Positions 7,535 through 14,753 of a stretch of 18,230 nt of DNA are shown here, one piece after another; the stretch's first letter is position 1, and each line of letters begins with the position of its first letter. The notes below the pieces were generated by a model. It worked only from the letters and a program-made list of their open reading frames with translations. It did not search any database and was not told the origin of the DNA. The position numbers were made by a program, and so were the translations under genes. The DNA is taken from positions 1-18,230 of the forward strand of contig JASHQP010000360.1 in assembly GCA_030039095.1 (NCBI GenBank). Reading direction: 5' to 3'. Source of the stretch: Streptosporangiaceae bacterium (GTDB lineage Bacteria; Actinomycetota; Actinomycetes; Streptosporangiales; Streptosporangiaceae).

Positions 7535-8986
7535 ATGACTGACCAGGCCGAACACGAAGAGCTGCGCACGGTGGACCCGGCTGCAAGCCCGTACCTGTCC
7601 GGGCGCTACGCCCCCGTCGGCCGCGAGACCGACGCCGATGACCTGCAGGTCGAGGGGACGCTCCCGGGCGATATCGACGGCGTGTTCATGCGCAACGGCC
7701 CCAATCCCAAGTTCCCGCCCCTGGGCAGCTACACCTACCCTCTCGAAGGGGACGGCATGATCCACGCCGTGTGGATCGGCGGCGGCAAGGCCCGTTACCG
7801 CAACCGCTGGGTCTGGACCAACGGGCTGAAGGCGGAAGAACGGGCCGGCCGGGCGCTGTACGGCGGGATCATGACGCCGGCCTTCGTTGACCAGAAGCTG
7901 CTCGGGCCCGACCCGGATCCGGGCTGGCCGGTCAAGCTGGACGCCTTCATCAACATCGTCCGCCACGCCGGCCGCTACCTCGCCCTGGAAGAAGGCACCC
8001 CGCCCTATGAGGTCAGCGGAGAACTGGAGACCATCGGCCGGTTCGACTTCGGCGGCGGGCTGCCGCTGGGCATGTGCGCCCACCCACGCATCGACCCGGT
8101 CACCGGCGACATGGTGGTGTTTCGGTACGACGTCACCGAGCCGTACCTGACCTGGGCGGTGGTGGGGCCGGATGGCTCGGTGACCCGCCCGCCCGCCGAG
8201 GTGCCCGGCATCAGCAAATCGTTCATGATCCACGACTTTACGATCACCGAGCACTATGCCGTCTTCGTGATCGGCCCGGCCATCCTGGACGCGGAGGCCA
8301 TGCTGGCCGGTGGCAGCGTGCTGACCTGGCGGCCCGACCTGGGCACACGGATAACGCTGGTGCCACGCTCGGCGGACGGACCGGTCGTGTCCGCCGAGCT
8401 CGAGCCGTTCTGGGTCTGGCATTTCGCCAACGCCTACGAAGACGGCGGCAAAGTGGTGGCCGACTTTCCGCGGTGGGACACGCTGTCAGTGGCCGCCGGA
8501 GACCGGCGGCCCGCCAACGGCCAGCGCACCCCGGTCAGCGGCCGGTTCTCCCGGGTCTCGGTCGACCCGGTCCGGGGAACCGCGGACCTGACGCAGATCG
8601 GCGAGGGCGCCAGCGAGTTCCCCCGCATCGACGACCGGCTGACCGGCCGCCGCCACCGCTACCTGACCGTCGGTACTGCCTCCGGCGAGCACGACCTCGC
8701 CCGGGGCGAGCACGACCGCCTGGTCCGCTGGGACATGCAAACCGGCCAGTCCCAGGCCTGGGACACCGATGCCTCAATCGGCGAGGTCGTCTTCGTCCCC
8801 CGCAAGGGCTCCGCCGAGGAACTCGACGGCTACTACATGACCCTCGCCAGAGCACTGCCCGACGACCGCTCATCGCTCTACATCTGGGACGCCGCCGACT
8901 TCCCCAGCCCGCCCATGGCCCGCGTCACCATCCCAGCAGCCGTGCCCAACGGCCTGCACGCCAACTGGTTCCCCCGCCGCCGCTAG
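7535..8986 (+). CDS. Carotenoid oxygenase family protein (RPE65/lignostilbene dioxygenase-like)
   Basis: The 483-residue protein carries the four histidines that bind catalytic Fe(II) in carotenoid and stilbene cleavage oxygenases: His183 (CAHPRIDP), His233 (MIHDFTITEH), His296 (VWHFANAYED) and His475 (GLHANWFP). Second-shell acidic candidates include Glu361 (SEFPRID). The family-typical N-terminal phrase GDIDGVFMRNGPNP and EGDGMIH are present, and the length is normal. The enzyme should split a C=C bond of a carotenoid, apocarotenoid or stilbene-type compound using O2. The substrate cannot be read from the sequence. A strong GGAGGG lies 7 bases before the ATG. It sits 48 bases after the membrane-protein gene on the same strand, so it probably belongs to the same transcript as the hydrolase. 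Confidence 0.93.
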   Translation: MTDQAEHEELRTVDPAASPYLSGRYAPVGRETDADDLQVEGTLPGDIDGVFMRNGPNPKFPPLGSYTYPLEGDGMIHAVWIGGGKARYRNRWVWTNGLKAEERAGRALYGGIMTPAFVDQKLLGPDPDPGWPVKLDAFINIVRHAGRYLALEEGTPPYEVSGELETIGRFDFGGGLPLGMCAHPRIDPVTGDMVVFRYDVTEPYLTWAVVGPDGSVTRPPAEVPGISKSFMIHDFTITEHYAVFVIGPAILDAEAMLAGGSVLTWRPDLGTRITLVPRSADGPVVSAELEPFWVWHFANAYEDGGKVVADFPRWDTLSVAAGDRRPANGQRTPVSGRFSRVSVDPVRGTADLTQIGEGASEFPRIDDRLTGRRHRYLTVGTASGEHDLARGEHDRLVRWDMQTGQSQAWDTDASIGEVVFVPRKGSAEELDGYYMTLARALPDDRSSLYIWDAADFPSPPMARVTIPAAVPNGLHANWFPRRR

Positions 8987-9138
8987 CCGCCGCGCCGGGC
9001 CTCAACCGGTTCTTGGCGGCGCTCCTCTGGTGCCGGTGCGGCCGGAAATTTGGCCTATAGGTCTTTACAAATACTCCTTTTGTGTTTATTACTGATTTAG
9101 TAGTCGCAGTGTGACTAGTGAGTCTGGAAGGAGATGCT
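8987..9138. promoter_or_regulatory. Intergenic control region with AT-rich promoter-like block before the uptake operon
   Basis: In this GC-rich window 9047-9105 is strikingly AT-rich. TTTACA (9064-9069) and TATTAC (9087-9092), 17 bases apart, resemble a housekeeping -35/-10 pair and would start transcription near 9099. Small symmetrical elements surround it: GGCC boxes flanking GGAAATTT at 9040-9055, CCTATAGG at 9054-9061, and GACT/AGTC around 9113-9124. GGAAGGAG lies just before the ATG at 9139. Just after the oxygenase stop, GCCGCC (8986-8991) can pair with GGCGGC (9015-9020), a weak candidate terminator hairpin. I expect a metal- or substrate-responsive operator here, but none of the elements matches a box I know with certainty. 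Confidence 0.5.
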
Positions 9139-9339
9139 ATGACCGAATACAGGTCTGGTGCCAGGGCGGTCGTCCCCGACGACGTCCGGGCGCTGGGTAT
9201 CTTCGGCCGGGCCGCGCTGGGCTCGCTTCGCAGCACAGAGCGTGTGCTCGTGGCCGACACCGGAGGGCTCCGGGCGCCGGGCGTTCCGGGCGGCCAGCGG
9301 CGGAGCGGATACGCCGCTGCCGGGCCAGGAAGGCCTTGA
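9139..9339 (+). CDS. Short frame, probably the displaced N-terminus of the first dioxygenase
   Basis: The ATG at 9139 has a very good ribosome-binding site (GGAAGGAG, 5 bases spacing). It opens a 66-residue frame reading MTEYRSGARAVVPDDVRALG, then a stretch ending RSTERVLVADT. This looks like real protein up to about 9261, then turns into low-complexity Gly/Arg/Pro and stops at 9337-9339. From 9263 the +1 frame gives natural-looking protein (EGSGRRAFRAASGG, then DTPLPGQEGLELAAW) that runs into the dioxygenase. Removing one G of the GGAGGG run at 9262-9267 would join both into a 348-residue protein. The alternative is a separate short leader protein coupled to a TTG start at 9341. I favour a frameshift, either genuine or a sequence error. 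Confidence 0.45.
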   Translation: MTEYRSGARAVVPDDVRALGIFGRAALGSLRSTERVLVADTGGLRAPGVPGGQRRSGYAAAGPGRP

Positions 9340-9340
9340 G

Positions 9341-10186
9341 TTGGCCGCCTGGTCTGTCGGGGTGAACCCTGTCCGGACGGGGGACATTTCGCAGGTTCCC
9401 GTGCTGCTGGCGATCGACGGGGCTGCGGTTCTGGAGACGGGTTCGGGTGGGTCCGCCGACGGCGTGATCGCGTTGATCGAGGCGGTACTCGGGCCGGCGC
9501 TTCGGGCGGTGCGCCAGCCGATCAAGGTCAGGGCGGGCGCAGCGGGAGCCGGGCCGCACGTCGACTGGGACACGCTGACGGTCCACATCGACGCCACTCG
9601 CGCCCAGCGTCTGCATATGGATGGCTACGGCCGCTACGGCACCGCCTACCCAGACGTGATCTTCTTGTTCTGCGAGCGGCCCGCCGAGCAGGGCGGCGCT
9701 TCGTATGTCGTCGACTGCGTCCGGCTGGTCGACGACCTGGCGGCCGACTCGGCCAGCCGGGATCTGGCCGAGTTCCTGTGGCGCCAGCCTGTCGAGCAGT
9801 GCTCGCCCGAGGGCGTGCCCTGGCGGGAGCCGGTGGCCCGGCGCAGCGCTGGCGGCCGGCGGGTCGTGCTGTGCAACGACAAGCAGCGCCTGGACGACGC
9901 CACCCCGGATCAGGAACGGCTGCTGGCGGGATGGCGCCGGGTCGTGGATGAGGCGGAACGGGCCGCGCCGCGGTTCATGCTGCGCGCCGGTGACCTGCTG
10001 TGCATGGACAACTACCGCGTTGCCCACGGCCGGGAGGCTTACGCGGGCGGCGAACGGCTGCTGCACCGGGTCTGGACGTGGACCGACGCCGCCTTCGGCG
10101 TGCCGGACCCGGACGCCGCGGATCGCGAGGGCGCCGCCAGGGACCGCGCCCTGTCCGGGGGTGCCCAGCCCGAGCCGGGTCCGTGA
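9341..10186 (+). CDS. Fe(II)/2-oxoglutarate dioxygenase, TauD/clavaminate synthase-like (copy 1)
   Basis: From TTG 9341 the frame gives 281 residues; it is open further upstream (GTG 9158), and the true N-terminus may be the shifted frame at 9139. The iron triad is visible: His92-x-Asp94 in RLHMDGYGRYG and His209 in CMDNYRVAHG. Arg223 in LLHRVWTWTD is the likely 2-oxoglutarate anchor. The stretch GDLLCMDNYR...LHRVWTWTD resembles L-asparagine/L-arginine oxygenases (AsnO/VioC type), which hydroxylate free or carrier-bound amino acids. That is a family hint, not a substrate assignment. AGGAAGG lies 7 bases before the TTG. The stop overlaps the permease GTG (GTGA). It is paralogous to 14754-15611: the shared phrases YPDV, PVEQ, GVP and GDLLCMDNYRV occur in the same order. 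Confidence 0.82.
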   Translation: MAAWSVGVNPVRTGDISQVPVLLAIDGAAVLETGSGGSADGVIALIEAVLGPALRAVRQPIKVRAGAAGAGPHVDWDTLTVHIDATRAQRLHMDGYGRYGTAYPDVIFLFCERPAEQGGASYVVDCVRLVDDLAADSASRDLAEFLWRQPVEQCSPEGVPWREPVARRSAGGRRVVLCNDKQRLDDATPDQERLLAGWRRVVDEAERAAPRFMLRAGDLLCMDNYRVAHGREAYAGGERLLHRVWTWTDAAFGVPDPDAADREGAARDRALSGGAQPEPGP

Positions 10187-11274
10187 CCAGGGACGCCGGT
10201 ACGCGGATCCGCAGGACCCGGCTTCCTCGCCTGCCGGAACGAGCCGGGCGGGGCCCGGCGAGGCGGTTGCCGGGCTGGGTGTGGTGGGTCGCGGGGCCGG
10301 TGGCACTGGTCGTTCTGGCGCTGGTGTCGCTGGGTCTGGGGCGCTATCCCCTCAGCCCGGTAAGGCTGGTGAGCGGCCTGGTAGCGGCGGTGATCCCGGG
10401 CGCCGGGTCGCCGCTGTCGAGCATCGACTGGGTCGTGCTGGTGCAGATCCGGCTGCCGCGCATGCTGGCGGCGATCACGGTGGGGGCGGCGCTGTCGGGG
10501 TCTGGAGCGGCGTACCAGAGCATGTTCCAGAACCCGCTGGTCTCCCCCGACATTCTGGGGGTGTCCGCCGGCGCTGGGTTCGGCGCGTCGCTGGGGCTGC
10601 TGTTCGGCTTGTCGTTCAGCGAGGTGCAGCTGCTCGCCTTCGTCGGCGGAATAATCGCGGTGCTGGTGACGGTCGCTATCGCCCAGCTGATCGGCCGCGG
10701 CTCGATGGTGGTGCTGGTGCTGGCGGGGATCGTGGTCGGGGCGATGGCGCAAGCGCTGATCGCGCTGGCGCAGTACTTCGCCAACCCCACCACCACGCTG
10801 CCGGAGATCGTGTTCTTCCTGCTCGGGTCGCTGGACAGCGTGACCCTGTCCAGCCTGTGGCTGCCCGCGATTCTGGTCGCGGTCTCGGTGGCGGCCCTGT
10901 TCGCGTTCCGGTGGCCGATCACGGTCCTGGCGGCCGGGGAGGACGAGGCGCGGACCCTGGGCGTCAGCCGTTACCTTGTCTGGGCGGTGGTGATCGTCGC
11001 CACGACGCTGATGACCGCCTCGGTCGTGAGCATCGCCGGGATCGTCGGCTGGGTCGGCCTGGTCGTGCCCCACCTTGCCCGCAACACCGTCGGCCCTTCA
11101 TTCCAGCGGCTGCTGCCAGCCTCCTTGCTGATGGGCGCGATCTTCCTGCTCGCCGTCGACGACGTCGGCCGCACCGTCACCGCCATCGAGTTTCCGCTCG
11201 GCGTGCTCACCGCGCTGATCGGCGCGCCGTTCTTCATCGCGCTGCTGGTCCGGTCCCGCAGGCAGTGGCGATGA
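10183..11274 (+). CDS. FecCD-type ABC transporter permease (iron-siderophore/cobalamin/haem class)
   Basis: The 363-residue membrane protein starts at GTG 10183, overlapping the dioxygenase stop by 4 bases. An Arg-rich cytoplasmic N-terminus (about 30 residues) precedes some nine to ten membrane spans. Family signatures are clear: RLPRMLAAITVGAALSGSGA, then YQSMFQNPLVSPDILGVSAG, later FLLGSLDSVTLSSLW, and near the C-terminus GIVGWVGLVVPHLAR, the ATPase-coupling region. BtuC/FhuB/HmuU-type permeases form homodimers and move ferric siderophores, cobalamin or haem into the cytosol. Only one permease gene is present, so a homodimer is expected. The ligand class cannot be chosen from the permease sequence. 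Confidence 0.93.
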   Translation: MTRDAGTRIRRTRLPRLPERAGRGPARRLPGWVWWVAGPVALVVLALVSLGLGRYPLSPVRLVSGLVAAVIPGAGSPLSSIDWVVLVQIRLPRMLAAITVGAALSGSGAAYQSMFQNPLVSPDILGVSAGAGFGASLGLLFGLSFSEVQLLAFVGGIIAVLVTVAIAQLIGRGSMVVLVLAGIVVGAMAQALIALAQYFANPTTTLPEIVFFLLGSLDSVTLSSLWLPAILVAVSVAALFAFRWPITVLAAGEDEARTLGVSRYLVWAVVIVATTLMTASVVSIAGIVGWVGLVVPHLARNTVGPSFQRLLPASLLMGAIFLLAVDDVGRTVTAIEFPLGVLTALIGAPFFIALLVRSRRQWR

Positions 11275-12113
11275 GCATCTCCATCAGCGGCCTGGCCTTC
11301 TCCTACGGCCCCGGCAGCCACCAGCTGCACGACGTGTCGCTGTCGGTGGCCGAGGCTGAGCTGTGCTGCCTGCTCGGCCCCAACGGGGCGGGCAAGACGA
11401 CGCTCATCCGCTGCGTCCTCGGCCTGTTGCGCCCGGACGCCGGCTCGCTGATGGTCGCCGGGCGGGACGTGGCCTCGCTGTCCGCGCGGCAGCTCGCCCG
11501 CCTGGTCGCTTACGTGCCGCAGAACACCACCACCGTGTTCCCCTTCACTGCCCTGGAAATGGTCACCATGGGCCGGACTCCGCACCTGGCCACGCTCGGT
11601 GCGCCGTCCCGTTCCGACCGCACCGTGGCGATGTCCACCCTCGAGGGCCTCGGCGCCGGACACTTCGCGCACCGGCCATTCCAGCGGCTGTCGGGCGGCG
11701 AGCGGCAGCTCACCATGCTCGCCCGCGCCCTGGCGCAGGAAGCGTCGGTGCTGATCCTGGACGAGCCCACCGGCGCCCTGGATTACGGCAACGAGGTCCG
11801 CATCCTGCAGGCCATCAGCGAGCTGGTCACCAGGGGCGCCACCGTCTTGATGACAACCCACCAGCCCAACCACGCCCTCACCTGGGCCCACCACGCCGCC
11901 CTCATCGACGCCGGCCGCGTGATCGCTGCCGGGCCACCCGCCCAGATCATCACCAGCATTCAGCTCACCAGCCTCTACAACGTCCCCGTCCAGGTCATCG
12001 CCCTGCCAGCCCACCCAGGCCGGCCCGAGCAGTTCTTCTGCCTGCCCGACATCACCCCGCCGGAGCCCCAGCACACACCACACGCATCGAGCGCCCAAGG
12101 AGAACCAACATGA
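11271..12113 (+). CDS. ABC transporter ATP-binding protein (FepC/BtuD class)
   Basis: The 280-residue ATPase has all core motifs: Walker A GPNGAGKT at 36-43, Q-loop YVPQN with Gln84, signature LSGGE at 140-144, Walker B LILDEP with Asp164-Glu165, and H-loop TTHQPNHA with His197. LEMVTMGRTPHL after the Q-loop is typical of ATPases serving FecCD permeases. The ATG overlaps the permease stop (ATGA), and its own stop overlaps the binding-protein ATG (ATGA), so the three proteins should be made in balanced amounts. It energises uptake at the inner face of the membrane. The C-terminal tail after about residue 250 is Pro-rich and probably not conserved. Confidence 0.95.
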   Translation: MSISISGLAFSYGPGSHQLHDVSLSVAEAELCCLLGPNGAGKTTLIRCVLGLLRPDAGSLMVAGRDVASLSARQLARLVAYVPQNTTTVFPFTALEMVTMGRTPHLATLGAPSRSDRTVAMSTLEGLGAGHFAHRPFQRLSGGERQLTMLARALAQEASVLILDEPTGALDYGNEVRILQAISELVTRGATVLMTTHQPNHALTWAHHAALIDAGRVIAAGPPAQIITSIQLTSLYNVPVQVIALPAHPGRPEQFFCLPDITPPEPQHTPHASSAQGEPT

Positions 12114-13261
12114 CCAGACAGGCTCATAAGCCGACCGTGATCGCGAGACCGGCAACGGCGCGGCCCCGCCGGCGGTACGCGACGGCGAGCCGGACGCCCG
12201 GGCTGATCGCGCTGCTGGCCGCCGCGGCGCTCGGACTGGCGGCGTGCGCGAGCTCGTCAGGCCCGGGCTCGGCGGCCCCGGCGCGGACCCAGAAGATCAC
12301 CGACGCCGCGGGGCGGGTCGTGACGGTCCCGGTTCCCAGCCGGATCCACCGGATCGTCATGGTCGGCGCGCCGCCTGACATCGACGGGTTCGTGATCGCC
12401 ATCGGTGACGGCAAGCTCATCGTGAACGGCGTGCCGAAGGTGTTCTCCGCTGCGCATTACGGCTGGAAGATCCTCGAACCCCGGCTGGTGGGCCTGCCGA
12501 ACGTCGAGTCCAACATCATGGCGCCGGTCAATAGCGAGGAACTCCTGGCCCTCAAGCCCGACATCGTCCTGACCATGGACGCGACACTGGCCGGCCAGAT
12601 CCAGCAGCTCGGCGTGCCCACGGTCGTCATCACCACCGAGGGCGCCGGCATGAACCAGGAACGGGACGCCATGACCCTGCTCGGCAAGGTCCTCGGCAAG
12701 CAGAAGCAGGCCGCCGCCTACGTGGCCTACTTCGACAGCATGCTCAGTCTCGTCCACCAGCGGATCGCAGGCGTCCCTGCGTCCCAGCGGCCCACAGCCC
12801 TGTACCTGGCCACCCGCCCGTTCCGCCGCAACGGCCCGGCGATGGTCTGGTACATGAACTACCTCGGCGTCACCGACGTAGCCGGAAACGTCCCACCGCT
12901 CAGCCAGTTCACCACCGAGCAGATCCTGCGGTGGAACCCCGACTTCATCATCGCCCACGATCCCACCGACGTCCCGGTGATCACGACCAACCCCGTCCTC
13001 CGCAACCTCACCGCCGTGCACGACGGTCATGTCAAATCGATCCCCCAGGACCTCAACGAATGGGGCGACTTCGACGTTGCGGCTCCCCTCGCGCTGCTGT
13101 GGACGGCCAAATACCTCTATCCCAGTCACTTCGCCGACATCAACATGGCAGCCCAGGCCAAGGCCTTCTACTCACGCTTCTACGGCGAGAACCTCACCAC
13201 CGCCGACCTCAACGAGATCCTCTACGGCATCGGCGGATCCAAGGTCAACTTCGGCGCCTGA
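12110..13261 (+). CDS. ABC transporter substrate-binding lipoprotein, Fe-siderophore/B12 type (copy 1)
   Basis: The 383-residue precursor has an Arg-rich n-region, a hydrophobic core (GLIALLAAAALGLAA) and a lipobox ending at Cys46, so it should be lipid-anchored outside the membrane. Mature residues begin with TQKITDAAGRVVTVPVP, the standard opening of class III (TroA/FhuD/BtuF-like) binding proteins. Later phrases such as NSEELLALKPDIVLTMD, RWNPDFIIAHDPTDVP and PLALLWTAKYLYP are family-typical. It captures the ligand and delivers it to the permease at 10183. AAGGAG lies 6 bases before the ATG. It is clearly paralogous to 13676-14752. The segment VNGVPKVFSAAHYGW and the central GAGMNQERD differ from that copy and may define ligand preference (inference). 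Confidence 0.92.
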   Translation: MTRQAHKPTVIARPATARPRRRYATASRTPGLIALLAAAALGLAACASSSGPGSAAPARTQKITDAAGRVVTVPVPSRIHRIVMVGAPPDIDGFVIAIGDGKLIVNGVPKVFSAAHYGWKILEPRLVGLPNVESNIMAPVNSEELLALKPDIVLTMDATLAGQIQQLGVPTVVITTEGAGMNQERDAMTLLGKVLGKQKQAAAYVAYFDSMLSLVHQRIAGVPASQRPTALYLATRPFRRNGPAMVWYMNYLGVTDVAGNVPPLSQFTTEQILRWNPDFIIAHDPTDVPVITTNPVLRNLTAVHDGHVKSIPQDLNEWGDFDVAAPLALLWTAKYLYPSHFADINMAAQAKAFYSRFYGENLTTADLNEILYGIGGSKVNFGA

Positions 13262-13292
13262 CAGCCCACGACGGACAGGAAGGGAAACCAGC

Positions 13293-13571
13293 ATGAACGA
13301 AGAACTGATCAGCCGCATCAGGCCAGGCATGGACCTGTGCTCGAGTGACTACCAAAAGTGGGGTGACGTCGACGCCGTCGCGCGGCCTCCCGCAGGTGAC
13401 GCGGGCGAGCCAGTCGTTACCGGGCGGGTGGACCAGACCGGGGCCGCCGTGTACGTCCCCGCCAGCGCCGTTCTGGCAATCGAGGGTGACGTGTGCGTCC
13501 GGGTCACTGCCCCGCTGGCCGAAGTCCACGAACAGGGATGGGAGCAGCGCCCGCCGTTCCTGGCCGAGTAA
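13293..13571 (+). CDS. Small DUF2171/PRC-barrel-like protein
   Basis: This encodes 92 residues reading RIRPGMDLCSSDYQKWGDVD, then a variable loop, GAAVYVPASAVLAIEGDVC and VRVTAPLAEVHEQGWEQRPP. A GMdVxdSDgxKxGxVd opening followed by a YxPxSAV...G..V.V strand matches my memory of DUF2171 small beta-barrel proteins, cytosolic and of unknown function. AGGAAGGG lies 8 bases before the ATG. It sits 31 bases after the first binding protein and 104 bases before the second, within the same operon. There is no signal peptide, so it would act inside the cell. A regulatory or assembly role for the dioxygenases or transporter is only a guess. Confidence 0.75.
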   Translation: MNEELISRIRPGMDLCSSDYQKWGDVDAVARPPAGDAGEPVVTGRVDQTGAAVYVPASAVLAIEGDVCVRVTAPLAEVHEQGWEQRPPFLAE

Positions 13572-13597
13572 CCCAGCCAGCCGCCAATCTGCCCCGG

Positions 13598-13656
13598 CCC
13601 GGGGCCTCGGCCCGGCCACGCCACGCGGCGACGCCTGGGCCGCGGCAGGCCCCGGG
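13598..13656 (+). repeat. 9-bp GC-only inverted repeat between the DUF2171-like and second binding-protein genes
   Basis: CCCGGGGCC (13598-13606) and GGCCCCGGG (13648-13656) are perfect complements separated by 41 bases that are themselves rich in smaller GC pairings. The structure ends 9 bases before the GAAGGG ribosome-binding site of the gene at 13676, leaving that site free. No T-run follows. It may be an intra-operon hairpin that tunes expression or protects an mRNA end. In such GC-rich DNA some inverted repeats arise by chance. Confidence 0.4.
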
Positions 13657-13675
13657 CGAGCGCCGAAGGGATCAC

Positions 13676-14752
13676 ATGAACAGACAGCACCGGGCATCAC
13701 GATCAGCAGCTCTGGCCGTGATCCTCCTCCTCGCCACGGCCGGCGGCGCTGCATGCAGTTCGTCGCCCGCCACGTCGTCGCAGGCCCGCACGCAGGTGAT
13801 CACCGATACCGCCGGCCGGCACGTCACAGTGCCCGTCCGGATCACCCGGATCGTCACGGTGGGGTACCCGCCCGTCAGCGACGGCTGGATCGTCGCCCTC
13901 GGCGACAAGAACCTCATCGTCAACGGGTTCCCCGGCTACAGCAACACCGCCTTCTACCGGTCGGACAAGCTCCTCATTCCCGGCCTCGTGACCCGGCCCA
14001 ACGTCGAGTCGGCGCTCGGCGGGCCGGTCAATACCGAGGAACTACTCGACGCGAGGCCAGACGTTGTCCTCACGGCCGACGCGGCCACGGCGAATCAAGT
14101 GCAAAAACTTAAGATTCCGGCACTCGATATCAATTACCTGAGTTCCGGTCCCGCGATGGAGCGCGACGTGACGGTCCTCGGGCGGTTGCTCGGCAGGGAG
14201 AAACAGGCTGCCGCCTACGTCAGCTACTTCAACAACATCATCCGTGAGGTGCACAAGACAGCCTCCAGCATTCCCGCCGCCAGCCGCCCGTCGGCCATCT
14301 ACCTCGCCATGGACCCGCTGCAGCGCCCGAACCTGATCATGACCTGGATGCTCGGCGTTCTCGGTGTCCGGGACGTGACGGCGGGCGAGGGCATGAACCC
14401 GGACGCCAACCTCCAGTTCAGCGTCGAGCAGCTCTACAAGTGGGACCCGAAGGTCATCATCGTCCACGACCCGTCGGACGTCCCCGCCCTTCTGCACGGT
14501 TCGCAGTTCAGCCAGCTGACCGCCGTGAAGACCAAGCGCGTCAACCTCGTCCCAGAGGGCGTCAACACGTGGGGAGACAACACCGTGGAGCAGCCGCTGG
14601 GCCTGCTCTGGACCGCCAAGGACATCTATCCCAAGCAGTTCGCAAGCATCAACCTCGTCGCGCAGACGCAGGAGTTCTACTCCCGGTTCTTCGGCGTCAA
14701 GCTCACCAGCCAGCAGGCCAGTGACCTCATCAACAGCAAGGACGGGCTCTAG
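13676..14752 (+). CDS. ABC transporter substrate-binding lipoprotein, Fe-siderophore/B12 type (copy 2)
   Basis: The 358-residue precursor has a short signal peptide (AALAVILLLATAGGAAC) with lipobox Cys27. The mature part opens TQVITDTAGRHVTVPV and follows copy 1 closely: PNVES, NTEELLDARPDVVLT, GREKQAAAYVSYFNN, VHDPSDVP, WGDNTVEQPLGLLWTAK, IYPKQFASIN and AQTQEFYSRFFG. By eye the two copies share roughly half their residues. GAAGGG precedes the ATG with suitable spacing. No second permease or ATPase is present in the window, so both lipoproteins probably feed the same transporter with different or competing ligands (inference). The dioxygenase ATG follows one base after its stop. Confidence 0.92.
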   Translation: MNRQHRASRSAALAVILLLATAGGAACSSSPATSSQARTQVITDTAGRHVTVPVRITRIVTVGYPPVSDGWIVALGDKNLIVNGFPGYSNTAFYRSDKLLIPGLVTRPNVESALGGPVNTEELLDARPDVVLTADAATANQVQKLKIPALDINYLSSGPAMERDVTVLGRLLGREKQAAAYVSYFNNIIREVHKTASSIPAASRPSAIYLAMDPLQRPNLIMTWMLGVLGVRDVTAGEGMNPDANLQFSVEQLYKWDPKVIIVHDPSDVPALLHGSQFSQLTAVKTKRVNLVPEGVNTWGDNTVEQPLGLLWTAKDIYPKQFASINLVAQTQEFYSRFFGVKLTSQQASDLINSKDGL

Positions 14753-14753
14753 G

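Noticed and set aside
9139..9339. A cobalamin riboswitch or other structured leader ahead of the uptake genes
   Set aside because: The stretch looks protein-coding, and I could not recognise the conserved B12-box sequence or its long leader structure.
9705..11270. Upstream extension of the ABC ATPase frame (802 residues in total)
   Set aside because: The extension overlaps the dioxygenase and permease in another frame and reads as low-complexity Arg/Gly. The ATPase motif order starts properly at ATG 11271.
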